Of a DNA stretch of 7,855 nt, positions 1 through 6,097 are shown piece by piece (within the stretch, counting starts at the first letter, position 1; the number at the start of each line of letters is the position of its first letter). The stretch lies in NCBI GenBank assembly GCA_900549355.1, contig UROA01000089.1, positions 1 through 7,855 of the forward strand. Direction: 5' to 3'. The notes beneath the pieces were generated by a model that saw only the letters and a program-made list of their open reading frames with translations, was not told the origin of the DNA and made no database searches. The translations under genes and the position numbers were made by a program. The stretch comes from an uncultured Collinsella sp. (GTDB taxonomy: Bacteria; Actinomycetota; Coriobacteriia; Coriobacteriales; Coriobacteriaceae).

Positions 1-535
<535 letters not shown>

Positions 536-695
536 TTACGCTGTTGCTTCCAATCATCTGGCAGGCAGGCTCAGCAGCAGGTACGTGGCGTGGAGAGAAG
601 ACATGCCGAGGCGAGGAGCAGCTGATGCGCCCCACAGACCCGACCGCCCGTCTTGCACATGACCGAGCGCCGCAAAGGCCGCATGCCGGATGCTC

Positions 696-710
696 CCGGG
701 CACGCCCCGG
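696..710. repeat. Small GC inverted repeat
   Basis: CCGGG, a 5-nt spacer, then CCCGG. It is a short hairpin inside the long leader region and has no T-run. Significance is doubtful in such GC-rich DNA. Confidence 0.3.
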
Positions 711-721
711 CGATGGGAAGC

Positions 722-748
722 GCCCGCAACGGAAATCCGCATGCGGGC
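722..748. repeat. 27-bp inverted repeat next to a possible -10 element
   Basis: The arms GCCCGCA (722-728) and TGCGGGC (742-748) pair perfectly, and inside them CGG/CCG (730-732, 737-739) can extend the helix. It lies immediately downstream, on the minus strand, of TACAAT (756-751), so it would overlap the transcription start. That placement suits a repressor-binding site. Read on the plus strand it is followed by TTATT, so a weak terminator is the alternative, but no plus-strand gene precedes it. Confidence 0.4.
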
Positions 749-829
749 TTATTGTACCCCGCCGTCAAGTGTAATTTCGGCAAATATAGGCGGGCGGTAA
801 AGGTTTACCTCGGGTGACTGCCGGGAGCA

Positions 830-860
830 AAATGATCCCTTGGGGACGGAGGGACCATTT
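830..860 (-). terminator. Probable rho-independent terminator of the kinase/FHA cluster
   Basis: On the minus strand AAATGGTCCC (860-851) pairs with GGGATCATTT (839-830) through a stem of about ten pairs containing one G-U wobble, with an 11-nt loop. The 3' arm ends in a short TTTT. It lies 12 nt past the FHA gene stop codon, the expected place for the cluster's terminator. On the plus strand the wobble becomes an A-C mismatch, which supports function on the minus strand. The T-run is short, so efficiency may be modest. Confidence 0.55.
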
Positions 861-871
861 GGCAGGACTGG

Positions 872-1810
872 CTAAAGGGCACCGAAGAGAATGGCGTAGG
901 TAGTGGATTCGCCGAGCTTGAGCTCGTCGCCGGGATTGAGCTGGGCGGAACGGCCGGGCTCGACCTGAATGCAAACGCGCGTGGCCCCGTTTACCACCAC
1001 GGTTCCGTTGGTGGACGACAAGTCCTCGACGTGCCAGATATTTTGAGCATCGCACCAGATATGGGCATGGCGGGCCGAGACATCGTCGCCGACGTCGGTA
1101 ATATCGCCCTCACCAGTGGCCAGCGCGCCAATCTCAACACCCTGCTCACTCGGCTGAATCCAGCGCGGGGCGCTCACGACAAAACTGTTTTGTACGCGCA
1201 GCAAGCCCAAGGGGTGCGCCGGGGCGGGTTCGCGTTCGCCCGCGGTCATCGACATGCCAAGCGAACGCGGCGTGGATGTTCCTCCGCCACAGGTCGCGTG
1301 CGCGTAGTCGATGGCATAGTTCACCGAGGACCGCACATCCGCCGAACAACCGACAGCGACAAACAGCACCAGCACGGCCTCGGCGCGCTCGGCGGGCATG
1401 AGTTCCGCCGCCTGGGACAGGCGATCGAGCGCGTTGCGATAGAGATTCGTGTCCTGGTGGCACTCTTCGAGCGCGCGTACCATCGGTTCACCTGCAGGAC
1501 CGCACACCATATTGATCACAGCCGTGGAGTCCATGGGATTTCGCTGGCGCAGGGCCAGTTGCGACATAATGCGCGCAGCCGAGGTACCGTATTCGGCAAA
1601 GTAGCGCTGCTGAAGCGTGCCGACCGGCGCGCGAACGATAAAGCGGGAAACCCAAGAGCGATCGGCGGCTCGGCTCTGCGGGCTGCGGCCGTCGGCGAGC
1701 GGACGGGACGAAAGCACCAAGCCGCACAGCTCGATATGGCTCAGATGCGCCGCGCGCTTAAAGATGTCAAACATGGCCCCGCATGGGGTGAGCTCAACTT
1801 GAGATGCCAT
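872..1810 (-). CDS. FHA-domain protein with an unrecognised N-terminal region
   Basis: A 312-aa protein whose C-terminal ~98 residues form a forkhead-associated domain, a module that binds phosphothreonine peptides made by Ser/Thr kinases. Key marks are DVSARHAHI (243-251; S245, R247, H248), DLSSTNGT (263-270) and LNPGDELKLG (291-300). The Arg of the usual Gly-Arg strand is replaced: the sequence reads IGAL at 227-230. Residues 1-200 match no family I recognise; they are helical-looking and contain six cysteines. A Pro/Glu stretch (191-200) may be a hinge. No signal peptide or membrane segment is visible, so it is probably cytoplasmic. The start ATG lies 3 nt after the kinase stop, with AAGGAGG (1825-1819) at 8-nt spacing inside the kinase's last codons, implying coupling. 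It is the last gene of the cluster. Confidence 0.88.
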   Translation of the reverse strand: MASQVELTPCGAMFDIFKRAAHLSHIELCGLVLSSRPLADGRSPQSRAADRSWVSRFIVRAPVGTLQQRYFAEYGTSAARIMSQLALRQRNPMDSTAVINMVCGPAGEPMVRALEECHQDTNLYRNALDRLSQAAELMPAERAEAVLVLFVAVGCSADVRSSVNYAIDYAHATCGGGTSTPRSLGMSMTAGEREPAPAHPLGLLRVQNSFVVSAPRWIQPSEQGVEIGALATGEGDITDVGDDVSARHAHIWCDAQNIWHVEDLSSTNGTVVVNGATRVCIQVEPGRSAQLNPGDELKLGESTTYAILFGAL

Positions 1811-1813
1811 GAC

Positions 1814-2992
1814 CTAGGCCTCCTTAGTCGTAGAAATAGAATCGGACGATACTTCGACAGGTCCGCCAAAAGTACGGGCAGCTGCGGCTCCACCGGCAAG
1901 CGGAGTCGCCATTTGGGCTTTTGTGCGTCGCGGTGCCGAAACGGGAAGTTCAAAGGCAAAGCCCATCGCAAGCAAAAACCACGTAAGCGTATAGGTTGCA
2001 ACCAGAGCGGCAACAAGGCCGCCCATCACGGCGCGTTGGGAAAATACGCTACATGCAGCCACAACCAGCACCGGAACCTCGCAGGCAGAAAGCGCAAGCA
2101 CACCCTGCAGGAAGCCCGAGCGCCGATCGCGCGCAAGCGCCCCCGCGGCAACGCCGGCTATGCCTGGCAGCGCCAACGCCAGTGCGGCAATAATACCCGG
2201 TAGCGACCCAGACCACACGAGCGATCCCAAAGTCGCCGTCACGCGAGCGCCCGACGCCAGCAGCGCGGCCGAAACCACGATCACAGCCCAAACCACGCCA
2301 CAGACGACCGTCGCGCCGACCATCAGCGCGCGACGAACCGCGCGGCCAGACGCATCCATGGGGCACGGCGTGAGCGGCTCGCCGCGGAGCGAACGACCGA
2401 CATTTTGCGCATAGTGGTCACAAAACGCCGAGAGCGCCGCCTCGACCGCCGCCGGCTCGGGACGATCTTTTTGATGGCTGGACAGACAGGCCATCACCAC
2501 GTCGAACAGCTGGGCATCGACAAACGCCAGCGCATCACGTAGCTCTTCGGAATCCGGCTCAAGCCCCAGCTGCTGGGCCTGCTCGGCCGCGGCGAGCGCC
2601 ACATCGGGCTCACGACGAAGCAGCTGAGTCAAATCGCAACCGGGCGCATGGGCACCAATGGGATAGTCGGGCCGCGTGTCCATCTTGAGACGGTAGGGGC
2701 TCGCGATGTCGCGCGTCTTTTTGCGCGAACCCGAGGTGCCCGAAGTGCTCGGCGCGGCTTCGTATGGCGCGACGCCGGCAATGAGCTCGTAAACCGTGCT
2801 TGCCGCGGCATAGACGTCAATCGCCGGCGACATACGCAAAGCACGCAGGTCGGGAATATCGTCGGTGAGCATCTCGGGCGGGGCATAGGCAACCGTCGCG
2901 CGACGCAGCGTGGCATAACGCTCGGTAAAGGATGCCTTGCCGCCGGTACCGGCCCACGGCCGACGCAGGCTCAAGCGCCAGCGACGAGCCAA
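1814..2992 (-). CDS. C-terminal open frame of the broken kinase (C-lobe plus four membrane segments)
   Basis: The longest intact frame, 392 codons from an internal ATG at 2992. Residues 1-13 are out-of-frame sequence and genuine kinase sequence begins near AGTGGKASF (14-22). It holds YAPPE (36-40) and the SPAIDVYAAAS helix (55-65). A long C-lobe insertion follows (80-160) with a Ser/Thr/Gly stretch, then hydrophobic segments near 222-247, 255-287, 294-317 and 321-348, and a 44-residue tail. The ATG has no convincing ribosome binding site, so independent expression is doubtful. Without the N-lobe and HRD/DFG this piece alone cannot catalyse phosphorylation. Confidence 0.55.
   Translation of the reverse strand: MARRWRLSLRRPWAGTGGKASFTERYATLRRATVAYAPPEMLTDDIPDLRALRMSPAIDVYAAASTVYELIAGVAPYEAAPSTSGTSGSRKKTRDIASPYRLKMDTRPDYPIGAHAPGCDLTQLLRREPDVALAAAEQAQQLGLEPDSEELRDALAFVDAQLFDVVMACLSSHQKDRPEPAAVEAALSAFCDHYAQNVGRSLRGEPLTPCPMDASGRAVRRALMVGATVVCGVVWAVIVVSAALLASGARVTATLGSLVWSGSLPGIIAALALALPGIAGVAAGALARDRRSGFLQGVLALSACEVPVLVVAACSVFSQRAVMGGLVAALVATYTLTWFLLAMGFAFELPVSAPRRTKAQMATPLAGGAAAARTFGGPVEVSSDSISTTKEA
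1819..1825 (-). promoter_or_regulatory. Ribosome binding site of the FHA gene, inside the kinase coding end
   Basis: AAGGAGG encodes part of the kinase's final Lys-Glu-Ala and lies 8 nt before the FHA ATG. This is a strong site that fixes the start and links translation of the two genes. Confidence 0.75.
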
Positions 2993-3069
2993 AGTCGATC
3001 AGGCACAGGTCAAAGGTGCCCTCGGCAAGCTGCCGGTCAAGCGGTAGGCGCGCCGTGCGCACCATAATA

Positions 3070-3678
3070 TTAGCGGGCGAGATATCGCGATGGACAAAGC
3101 CCTCGCCCACCAGGCTCATACGGCAGAGCAGATCGAACAGGTCGCGACCCAGACGCGCCGCCACAAGCGGCGACAGGCGTCCGGCATCGTCCACGGCAAG
3201 TCGCGAACGCAAGCGGGCCGTGGCCCCGCAAGCGGGCAAGCGTCTCGCCCTCGACCCATTCCATGACAATTGCAGGCACACCGTCGACCTCGCCCCAGCC
3301 ATAGAGGCGGGGAAAGCCCTTAAGGCCCGAAAGGGCGCGGTGGCATTCATATTCCTCACGAAACGCCGCCTTGAACTTGGCGACCAGCGCCTCGTGAGCG
3401 GCATCGTCATCAAACTCATCGCGCGTCGGCAAGATGAGCTGCTTGAGTGCCACGGCCTCGCCTTGGGCGTTGACGGCACGCGTCACGCGGCCGATACCGC
3501 CACGGCGCATGGTGGCATCGTCGGCAAATAGCATCGTAAAACGACGCAGATAGGCAGGCAGTTCGTCCTGACCGAGCGCAATGGCCGGCTCAAACCCGTC
3601 GACACGCGCCAGGCGCAGGCCGACCATGGAATCGCGACCGAGCGATTGTGGTGTGGTGGATGCAAGATCGGTCATCAT
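3070..3678 (-). CDS. N-terminal open frame of the broken kinase
   Basis: If the sequence is taken literally, translation from the 3678 ATG gives 202 aa. Only the first ~150 residues (N-lobe: glycine loop, K79, hinge) are kinase-like. The tail after the shift zone is out of frame, rich in Arg, Gly and Cys, and stops at 3070. It lacks HRD and DFG, so it could not be an active kinase. A 53-residue N-terminal extension precedes the nucleotide loop. Confidence 0.55.
   Translation of the reverse strand: MMTDLASTTPQSLGRDSMVGLRLARVDGFEPAIALGQDELPAYLRRFTMLFADDATMRRGGIGRVTRAVNAQGEAVALKQLILPTRDEFDDDAAHEALVAKFKAAFREEYECHRALSGLKGFPRLYGWGEVDGVPAIVMEWVEGETLARLRGHGPLAFATCRGRCRTPVAACGGASGSRPVRSALPYEPGGRGLCPSRYLAR
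3208..3237. repeat. 11-bp direct repeat spanning the first kinase frameshift
   Basis: CGCAAGCGGGC occurs at 3208-3218 and 3227-3237, a 19-bp period. Nineteen is one more than a multiple of three, so gain of one unit would itself cause a +1 shift. The two units match over only 11 of 19 bp, so a fresh perfect duplication is not seen. Confidence 0.6.
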
Positions 3679-4580
3679 AGGGCAAGCGCCGCCACGTTAT
3701 TGTTGAAGTTACCGAGCGCGACGTCATCATCGCCGTAATGGCCGACCCATTGACATAGGTTGGTGTAACAGCCCCACAGATTAGCATACTGCTGATACCA
3801 CTTTGACCGGGGCGAGAATGTCTGACGACCGAACTCGGCTCGAATGACAAACATCTCCCCGACCAGGCTGTCGCACGGCCTGGGATCTCCCGTAGAGTTA
3901 TAGGTCGAGACCACGTCATTGGCACGAGAAACGTAGCCGTCGAGCATGTTGTACTTGGTCACAAGCCAACTGTGAATGCTCTCTTCCTCAGCAGCGGAAA
4001 GGCCACCGGAGTTTGCATCGTTGTCAGTGTTGCCGCCCGTCGAGCCGCCATTTCCAGACCCTCCAGTAGAGGAGCCCGACCCAGAGCCGCCGCTCGAACT
4101 CGACGAATTCGAGCCGGAGCCAGAAGTATCCGAGCTACCGGGCTTTCCGGACTGCTGGGCGTCCTGCTCCTTCTGCTGCTCGACCTTATTCACCGTTGCC
4201 GCCACGCTATTGTTGGACAACCGATCGATGATCTTGGTGTTGGTGAGCACGATGGTTTTGCCATTGGCAAGCGTGACTTCGTTGTCCGGGGCCTCGGTGC
4301 CGTCCGCATCGTCGGTGCCAAACACAATATGCGCGACCACACTTGCCCAAGCATATCCAGTCGTGGTACCCAGATCACTTTTGACCTCATGCCCCACACG
4401 CGGTTCGCGTGCGGCATGCGCCTGCATCATGGACGGCACGGTCATGCCATAGGCAGAAACACCAGCTATGACCAGCACCAGCGAGCACGACAGCAGCACG
4501 TACGCCCGCGGCGCCAAGCCCAGTCGGCGTCGCATGCGCACCGCGGCGCCGCGCTTTGTCTGAGTGCCACCGGGCCGCAT
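3675..4580 (-). CDS. Single-pass membrane protein with Ser/Gly-rich linker and extracytoplasmic domain
   Basis: A 301-aa protein of no family I recognise, first gene of the kinase/FHA cluster. A basic N-terminus (MRPGGTQTKRGAAVRMRRRL) precedes one hydrophobic helix (about 26-47), predicting a cytoplasmic N-terminus and an outside C-terminus. Residues 60-140 form a small polar region with LANGKTIVLTNTKI. Residues 144-193 are a flexible Ser/Gly/Asn linker. Residues 194-301 form a compact aromatic-rich domain (SWLVTKYNMLDGYVSRAND, KWYQQYANLWGCYTNLCQW) with cysteines C236, C271 and C276. The start at 4580 is preferred over an in-frame ATG at 4673 because GGAGGAG (4592-4586) precedes it by 5 nt, and the longer form would translate through a terminator-like hairpin. 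Its stop overlaps the kinase ATG. It may be a sensor or partner of the kinase; this is inferred from context only. Confidence 0.82.
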   Translation of the reverse strand: MRPGGTQTKRGAAVRMRRRLGLAPRAYVLLSCSLVLVIAGVSAYGMTVPSMMQAHAAREPRVGHEVKSDLGTTTGYAWASVVAHIVFGTDDADGTEAPDNEVTLANGKTIVLTNTKIIDRLSNNSVAATVNKVEQQKEQDAQQSGKPGSSDTSGSGSNSSSSSGGSGSGSSTGGSGNGGSTGGNTDNDANSGGLSAAEEESIHSWLVTKYNMLDGYVSRANDVVSTYNSTGDPRPCDSLVGEMFVIRAEFGRQTFSPRSKWYQQYANLWGCYTNLCQWVGHYGDDDVALGNFNNNVAALAL

Positions 4581-4585
4581 GCGTT

Positions 4586-4592
4586 CTCCTCC
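4586..4592 (-). promoter_or_regulatory. Strong ribosome binding site that sets the start of the membrane protein
   Basis: GGAGGAG, 5 nt before the ATG at 4580. It starts only 3 nt after the T-run of the hairpin at 4603-4620, which matters for how the cluster is transcribed. Confidence 0.78.
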
Positions 4593-4595
4593 AAG

Positions 4596-4620
4596 AAAAA
4601 CACGCCGCTCAGAAGCGGCG
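4596..4620 (-). terminator. Terminator-like hairpin directly before the kinase-cluster ribosome binding site
   Basis: On the minus strand CGCCGCT (4620-4614), loop TCTG, AGCGGCG (4609-4603) form a perfect 7-bp GC stem, followed by TG and TTTTT (4600-4596). This is a good rho-independent terminator. It could end transcription from recR, or act as an attenuator for the membrane protein/kinase/FHA cluster, since no promoter fits between it and the ribosome binding site. Confidence 0.7.
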
Positions 4621-4654
4621 CATTCATTCAAATCCATATTTGAGTGTATCAGCG

Positions 4655-4674
4655 AACCTAAAAGGTTGCGCAAC
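4655..4674. repeat. Overlapping inverted repeats upstream of the kinase cluster
   Basis: AACCT-AAA-AGGTT (4655-4667 region) overlaps the perfect 10-bp palindrome GTTGCGCAAC (4665-4674). They lie 75-95 bp upstream of the 4580 start codon, where a promoter would be expected. A minus-strand TTGCGC here could be a weak -35, but the matching -10 at 17-nt spacing is poor. A regulator-binding site is possible. Confidence 0.35.
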
Positions 4675-4734
4675 GAATGGGCAAATTAAGGATGCGAGCG
4701 GAAGCATCCATGCGATAAGCGGATACGAAGCATC

Positions 4735-4750
4735 TTTGTTGCACAACAAA
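4735..4750. repeat. Inverted repeat, operator-like
   Basis: TTTGTTG, 2-nt spacer CA, CAACAAA: a 7-bp perfect inverted repeat of a size typical of dimeric repressor sites. It lies in the recR/kinase-cluster gap. Function is unknown. Confidence 0.4.
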
Positions 4751-4759
4751 CTCACAGTC

Positions 4760-4787
4760 GCACGGGGAAATTATGACTACCCCGTGC
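4760..4787. repeat. 8-bp stem inverted repeat downstream of recR
   Basis: GCACGGGG (4760-4767) pairs with CCCCGTGC (4780-4787) across a 12-nt loop, 38 nt after the recR stop. On the minus strand the region after it is only weakly T-rich (TGAGTTTGTT), so it is at best a poor intrinsic terminator for recR. It may instead protect the 3' end or bind a regulator. Confidence 0.45.
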
Positions 4788-4825
4788 ATCGCGAGGAAAA
4801 CATACGGCAGGAGCAGGCTCGCCAC

Positions 4826-5422
4826 CTAAATCGCGCGACGGGCCTCAATGGCGCGGCCAAGCGTAAGCTCGTCGGCATACTCCAAGTCGCCGCCCACGGG
4901 AAGGCCGCTTGCCAGACGCGACACCTCGACGCCCAACGGCTTGATAGTGCGGGCCAGGTAGCTCGCCGTGGTCTCGCCCTCAATATTGGGGTTGGTGGCG
5001 ATGATGACCTCATGGATGTCCTCGCGGCCCAGACGCGCCAGCAGCTCGCGGATGTGCAGCTGCTCAGGGCCAATCTTGTCCATGGGGCTGATCACGCCGC
5101 CCAGCACATGGTACAGGCCGTGGTAGCTGCCCGTGCGCTCGATCGCCTGGACGTCGCGCGGCTCGCCCACCACGCAAATACGAGTGGTATCGCGCATCGG
5201 GTCCTGGCAGATGGAGCACTCGTCGGCCGTGGCGTAGTTAAAGCAACGGCTGCAAAAGTGGACCTCCTGCTTGACCTCCAGGATGGCCTCGGCCAGGCGG
5301 CGGGCCTCCTCGGCATCGGCCTCGAGCAGGTAATAGGCGATGCGCTGGGCCGACTTGGGACCAATGCCCGGCAGACGACCCAGTTCATCGAGCAGTTTTT
5401 GCAGGCTGTGATTCGCACTCAT
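4826..5422 (-). CDS. recR: Recombination mediator protein RecR
   Basis: A 198-aa RecR, close to the usual ~200. RecR works with RecO (and RecF) to load RecA onto SSB-coated single-stranded DNA at gaps, and forms a ring clamp. Domains in order: helix-hairpin-helix [20 protein letters not shown] (14-33); a C4 zinc finger with C57, C60, C69 and C72 (CSRC...CSIC); Toprim domain from RICVVGEP (81-88) through [16 protein letters not shown] and [10 protein letters not shown] (141-150); and the C-terminal [20 protein letters not shown] (171-190), which fits the family. All hallmark residues are present. The start at 5422 gives the normal RecR N-terminus; an upstream in-frame ATG at 5497 would overlap ybaB and add a foreign extension. 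The ribosome binding site is poor (AT-rich ATATAT before ATG), so with 13 nt to ybaB, coupling is likely. Confidence 0.97.
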   Translation of the reverse strand: MSANHSLQKLLDELGRLPGIGPKSAQRIAYYLLEADAEEARRLAEAILEVKQEVHFCSRCFNYATADECSICQDPMRDTTRICVVGEPRDVQAIERTGSYHGLYHVLGGVISPMDKIGPEQLHIRELLARLGREDIHEVIIATNPNIEGETTASYLARTIKPLGVEVSRLASGLPVGGDLEYADELTLGRAIEARRAI

Positions 5423-5435
5423 ATATATGCGTGTC

Positions 5436-5756
5436 TTAGAACGGCATGCCCGGGATGTTGAGGCCGCCGGTGATGGCGCCCATCTGCTTGTTAGCAAGCT
5501 CGTTGACGCCGCGGACGGCCTCGTTGACGGCAGCCATGATCATGTCCTGCAGCATATCGACGTCCTCGGGATCGAGGGCATCGGGATCGATGGTGAGGTT
5601 GACGAGCTCCATCTCGCCGTTAACGGTCACCTTGACCATGCCGCCGCCGGCAGAGGCGTCGACGGTCTGGGACTTGAGATTCTCCTGCGCGGCGGCAAGC
5701 TGCTCCTGCATCTTGCGAGCCTGCTTCATCATCTGCTGCATGTTCATACCGGCCAT
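5436..5756 (-). CDS. ybaB: YbaB/EbfC family nucleoid-associated protein
   Basis: A 106-aa member of the YbaB/EbfC family, the usual length. These small dimeric proteins bind DNA and are linked to nucleoid organisation; they are commonly encoded between dnaX and recR. The N-terminal helix is Met/Gln/Lys-rich ([20 protein letters not shown], residues 6-25). It is followed by the strands [20 protein letters not shown] with the conserved [12 protein letters not shown] segment, then [20 protein letters not shown] and a Gly/Met/Pro-rich tail ending NIPGMPF. AAAGGAG (5768-5762), 5 nt before the ATG, supports the start. It is followed by recR after 13 nt, so the two form one unit. The usual direct neighbour dnaX is displaced by two accessory genes. 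Confidence 0.95.
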   Translation of the reverse strand: MAGMNMQQMMKQARKMQEQLAAAQENLKSQTVDASAGGGMVKVTVNGEMELVNLTIDPDALDPEDVDMLQDMIMAAVNEAVRGVNELANKQMGAITGGLNIPGMPF

Positions 5757-5897
5757 GATGGCTCCTTTACGTGCGGCCGCGCGACAAGCTGCAAGGGCAG
5801 CCGGAGCACGGCGGGACTTTCAAACTCAAAAATCGTACCACGGCGCGGGGCGAGAGAGCGGGGCGGACGTGTTACCTCAGTCGATATACACGTCCTG

Positions 5898-5914
5898 GAG
5901 TGCAAGCCGCACTC
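5898..5914. repeat. 6-bp stem hairpin in the divergent region
   Basis: GAGTGC, loop AAGCC, GCACTC: a perfect stem. On neither strand is it followed by a real T-run, so it is a possible protein-binding site or leader structure of ybaB mRNA. Confidence 0.4.
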
Positions 5915-5918
5915 AAAG

Positions 5919-5953
5919 ATTATGCGAAGTTGAATAATTCGCATCTGCATAAT
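5919..5953. repeat. Nested AT-rich inverted repeat with alternative pairing
   Basis: ATTATGCGAA (5919-5928) can pair in two ways: ATGCGAA with TTCGCAT (5938-5944), or ATTATGC with GCATAAT (5947-5953). The shared left arm makes the two structures mutually exclusive. It sits at the border between GC-rich and AT-rich DNA. Confidence 0.45.
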
Positions 5954-6056
5954 ATTGAAAGCTAAATCTTGTAGAGCCGGAATCCGACATTTTCTGCATC
6001 CAGCTAGATAACAAAATGCCGAACCGCTGCTCGAGGCGGCGCTCATGATGGCAAGG

Positions 6057-6062
6057 TATAAT
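6057..6062 (+). promoter_or_regulatory. Candidate -10 element for the plus-strand membrane protein gene
   Basis: TATAAT, an exact consensus match, 35 nt upstream of the ATG at 6098. No good -35 hexamer lies at 16-18 nt spacing (the region is GC-rich), so it may need an activator or be weak. Confidence 0.45.
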
Positions 6063-6097
6063 TTGATTGTCACAGACAGCAATTTGGAGGTGCCCCC

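Larger units (their letters stand above)
1814..3678 (-). pseudogene. Membrane Ser/Thr protein kinase, interrupted by two frameshifts
   Basis: A Hanks-type Ser/Thr kinase gene read in three successive frames. Frame 1 (from 3678) has the glycine loop RRGGIGRV (residues 58-65), lysine K79 in VALKQL, the helix-C region FREEYE and the hinge VMEWVEGETLA. Frame 2 has VHRDISPANIMV and LIDFGSS. Frame 3 has AYAPPEML, SPAIDVYAAASTVYELIAG and the rest. Repairing both shifts (a base in 3201-3228, and one G of the minus-strand GGG at 2955-2953) gives about 620 aa, with HRD near 196-198 and DFG near 228-230. All catalytic residues are present. After the kinase domain come four hydrophobic segments (about residues 450-576) and a short cytoplasmic tail; no PASTA repeats. 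The start ATG overlaps the preceding gene's TGA (ATGA) and has no clear ribosome binding site, which suits translational coupling. Intact motifs suggest a very recent lesion or sequence errors. Confidence 0.85.
5757..6056. other. Divergent intergenic region between ybaB and the membrane protein gene
   Basis: About 340 bp without a convincing gene. Open frames on the minus strand here are Arg/Ser-rich, run into the plus-strand gene and lack ribosome binding sites. The half nearest ybaB is GC-rich and the half nearest 6098 is AT-rich. It must hold the promoters of ybaB-recR (minus; a TACGAT near 5840-5835 is a weak -10 candidate) and of the 6098 gene (plus). It also contains the two hairpins listed separately. 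Confidence 0.45.

Noticed and set aside
560..760. Possible SRP, 6S or other housekeeping RNA
   Set aside because: No conserved SRP tetraloop region and no long closing helix with a central bubble were found on either strand.
1031..2203. 390-codon plus-strand open frame opposite the FHA and kinase genes
   Set aside because: Arg/His/Gly-rich translation without domains, no ribosome binding site, and fully antisense to genes with clear FHA and kinase motifs. It is a GC-rich shadow frame.
1814..3678. Programmed ribosomal frameshifting in the kinase gene
   Set aside because: Two separate +1 shifts with no slippery run, stop-codon pause or stimulatory structure evident. Errors or a fresh pseudogene are simpler.
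4002..4151. Ser-rich linker as a substrate of the neighbouring kinase
   Set aside because: The basic N-terminus before the single membrane helix predicts that the linker is outside the cell, away from the kinase domain.
4556..5461. 301-codon plus-strand open frame opposite recR
   Set aside because: Antisense to a clear RecR with all motifs; His/Ala/Leu-rich composition typical of a shadow.
5422..5497. Longer RecR starting at 5497
   Set aside because: It would overlap the end of ybaB and add a Ser/Arg-rich extension absent from the RecR family.
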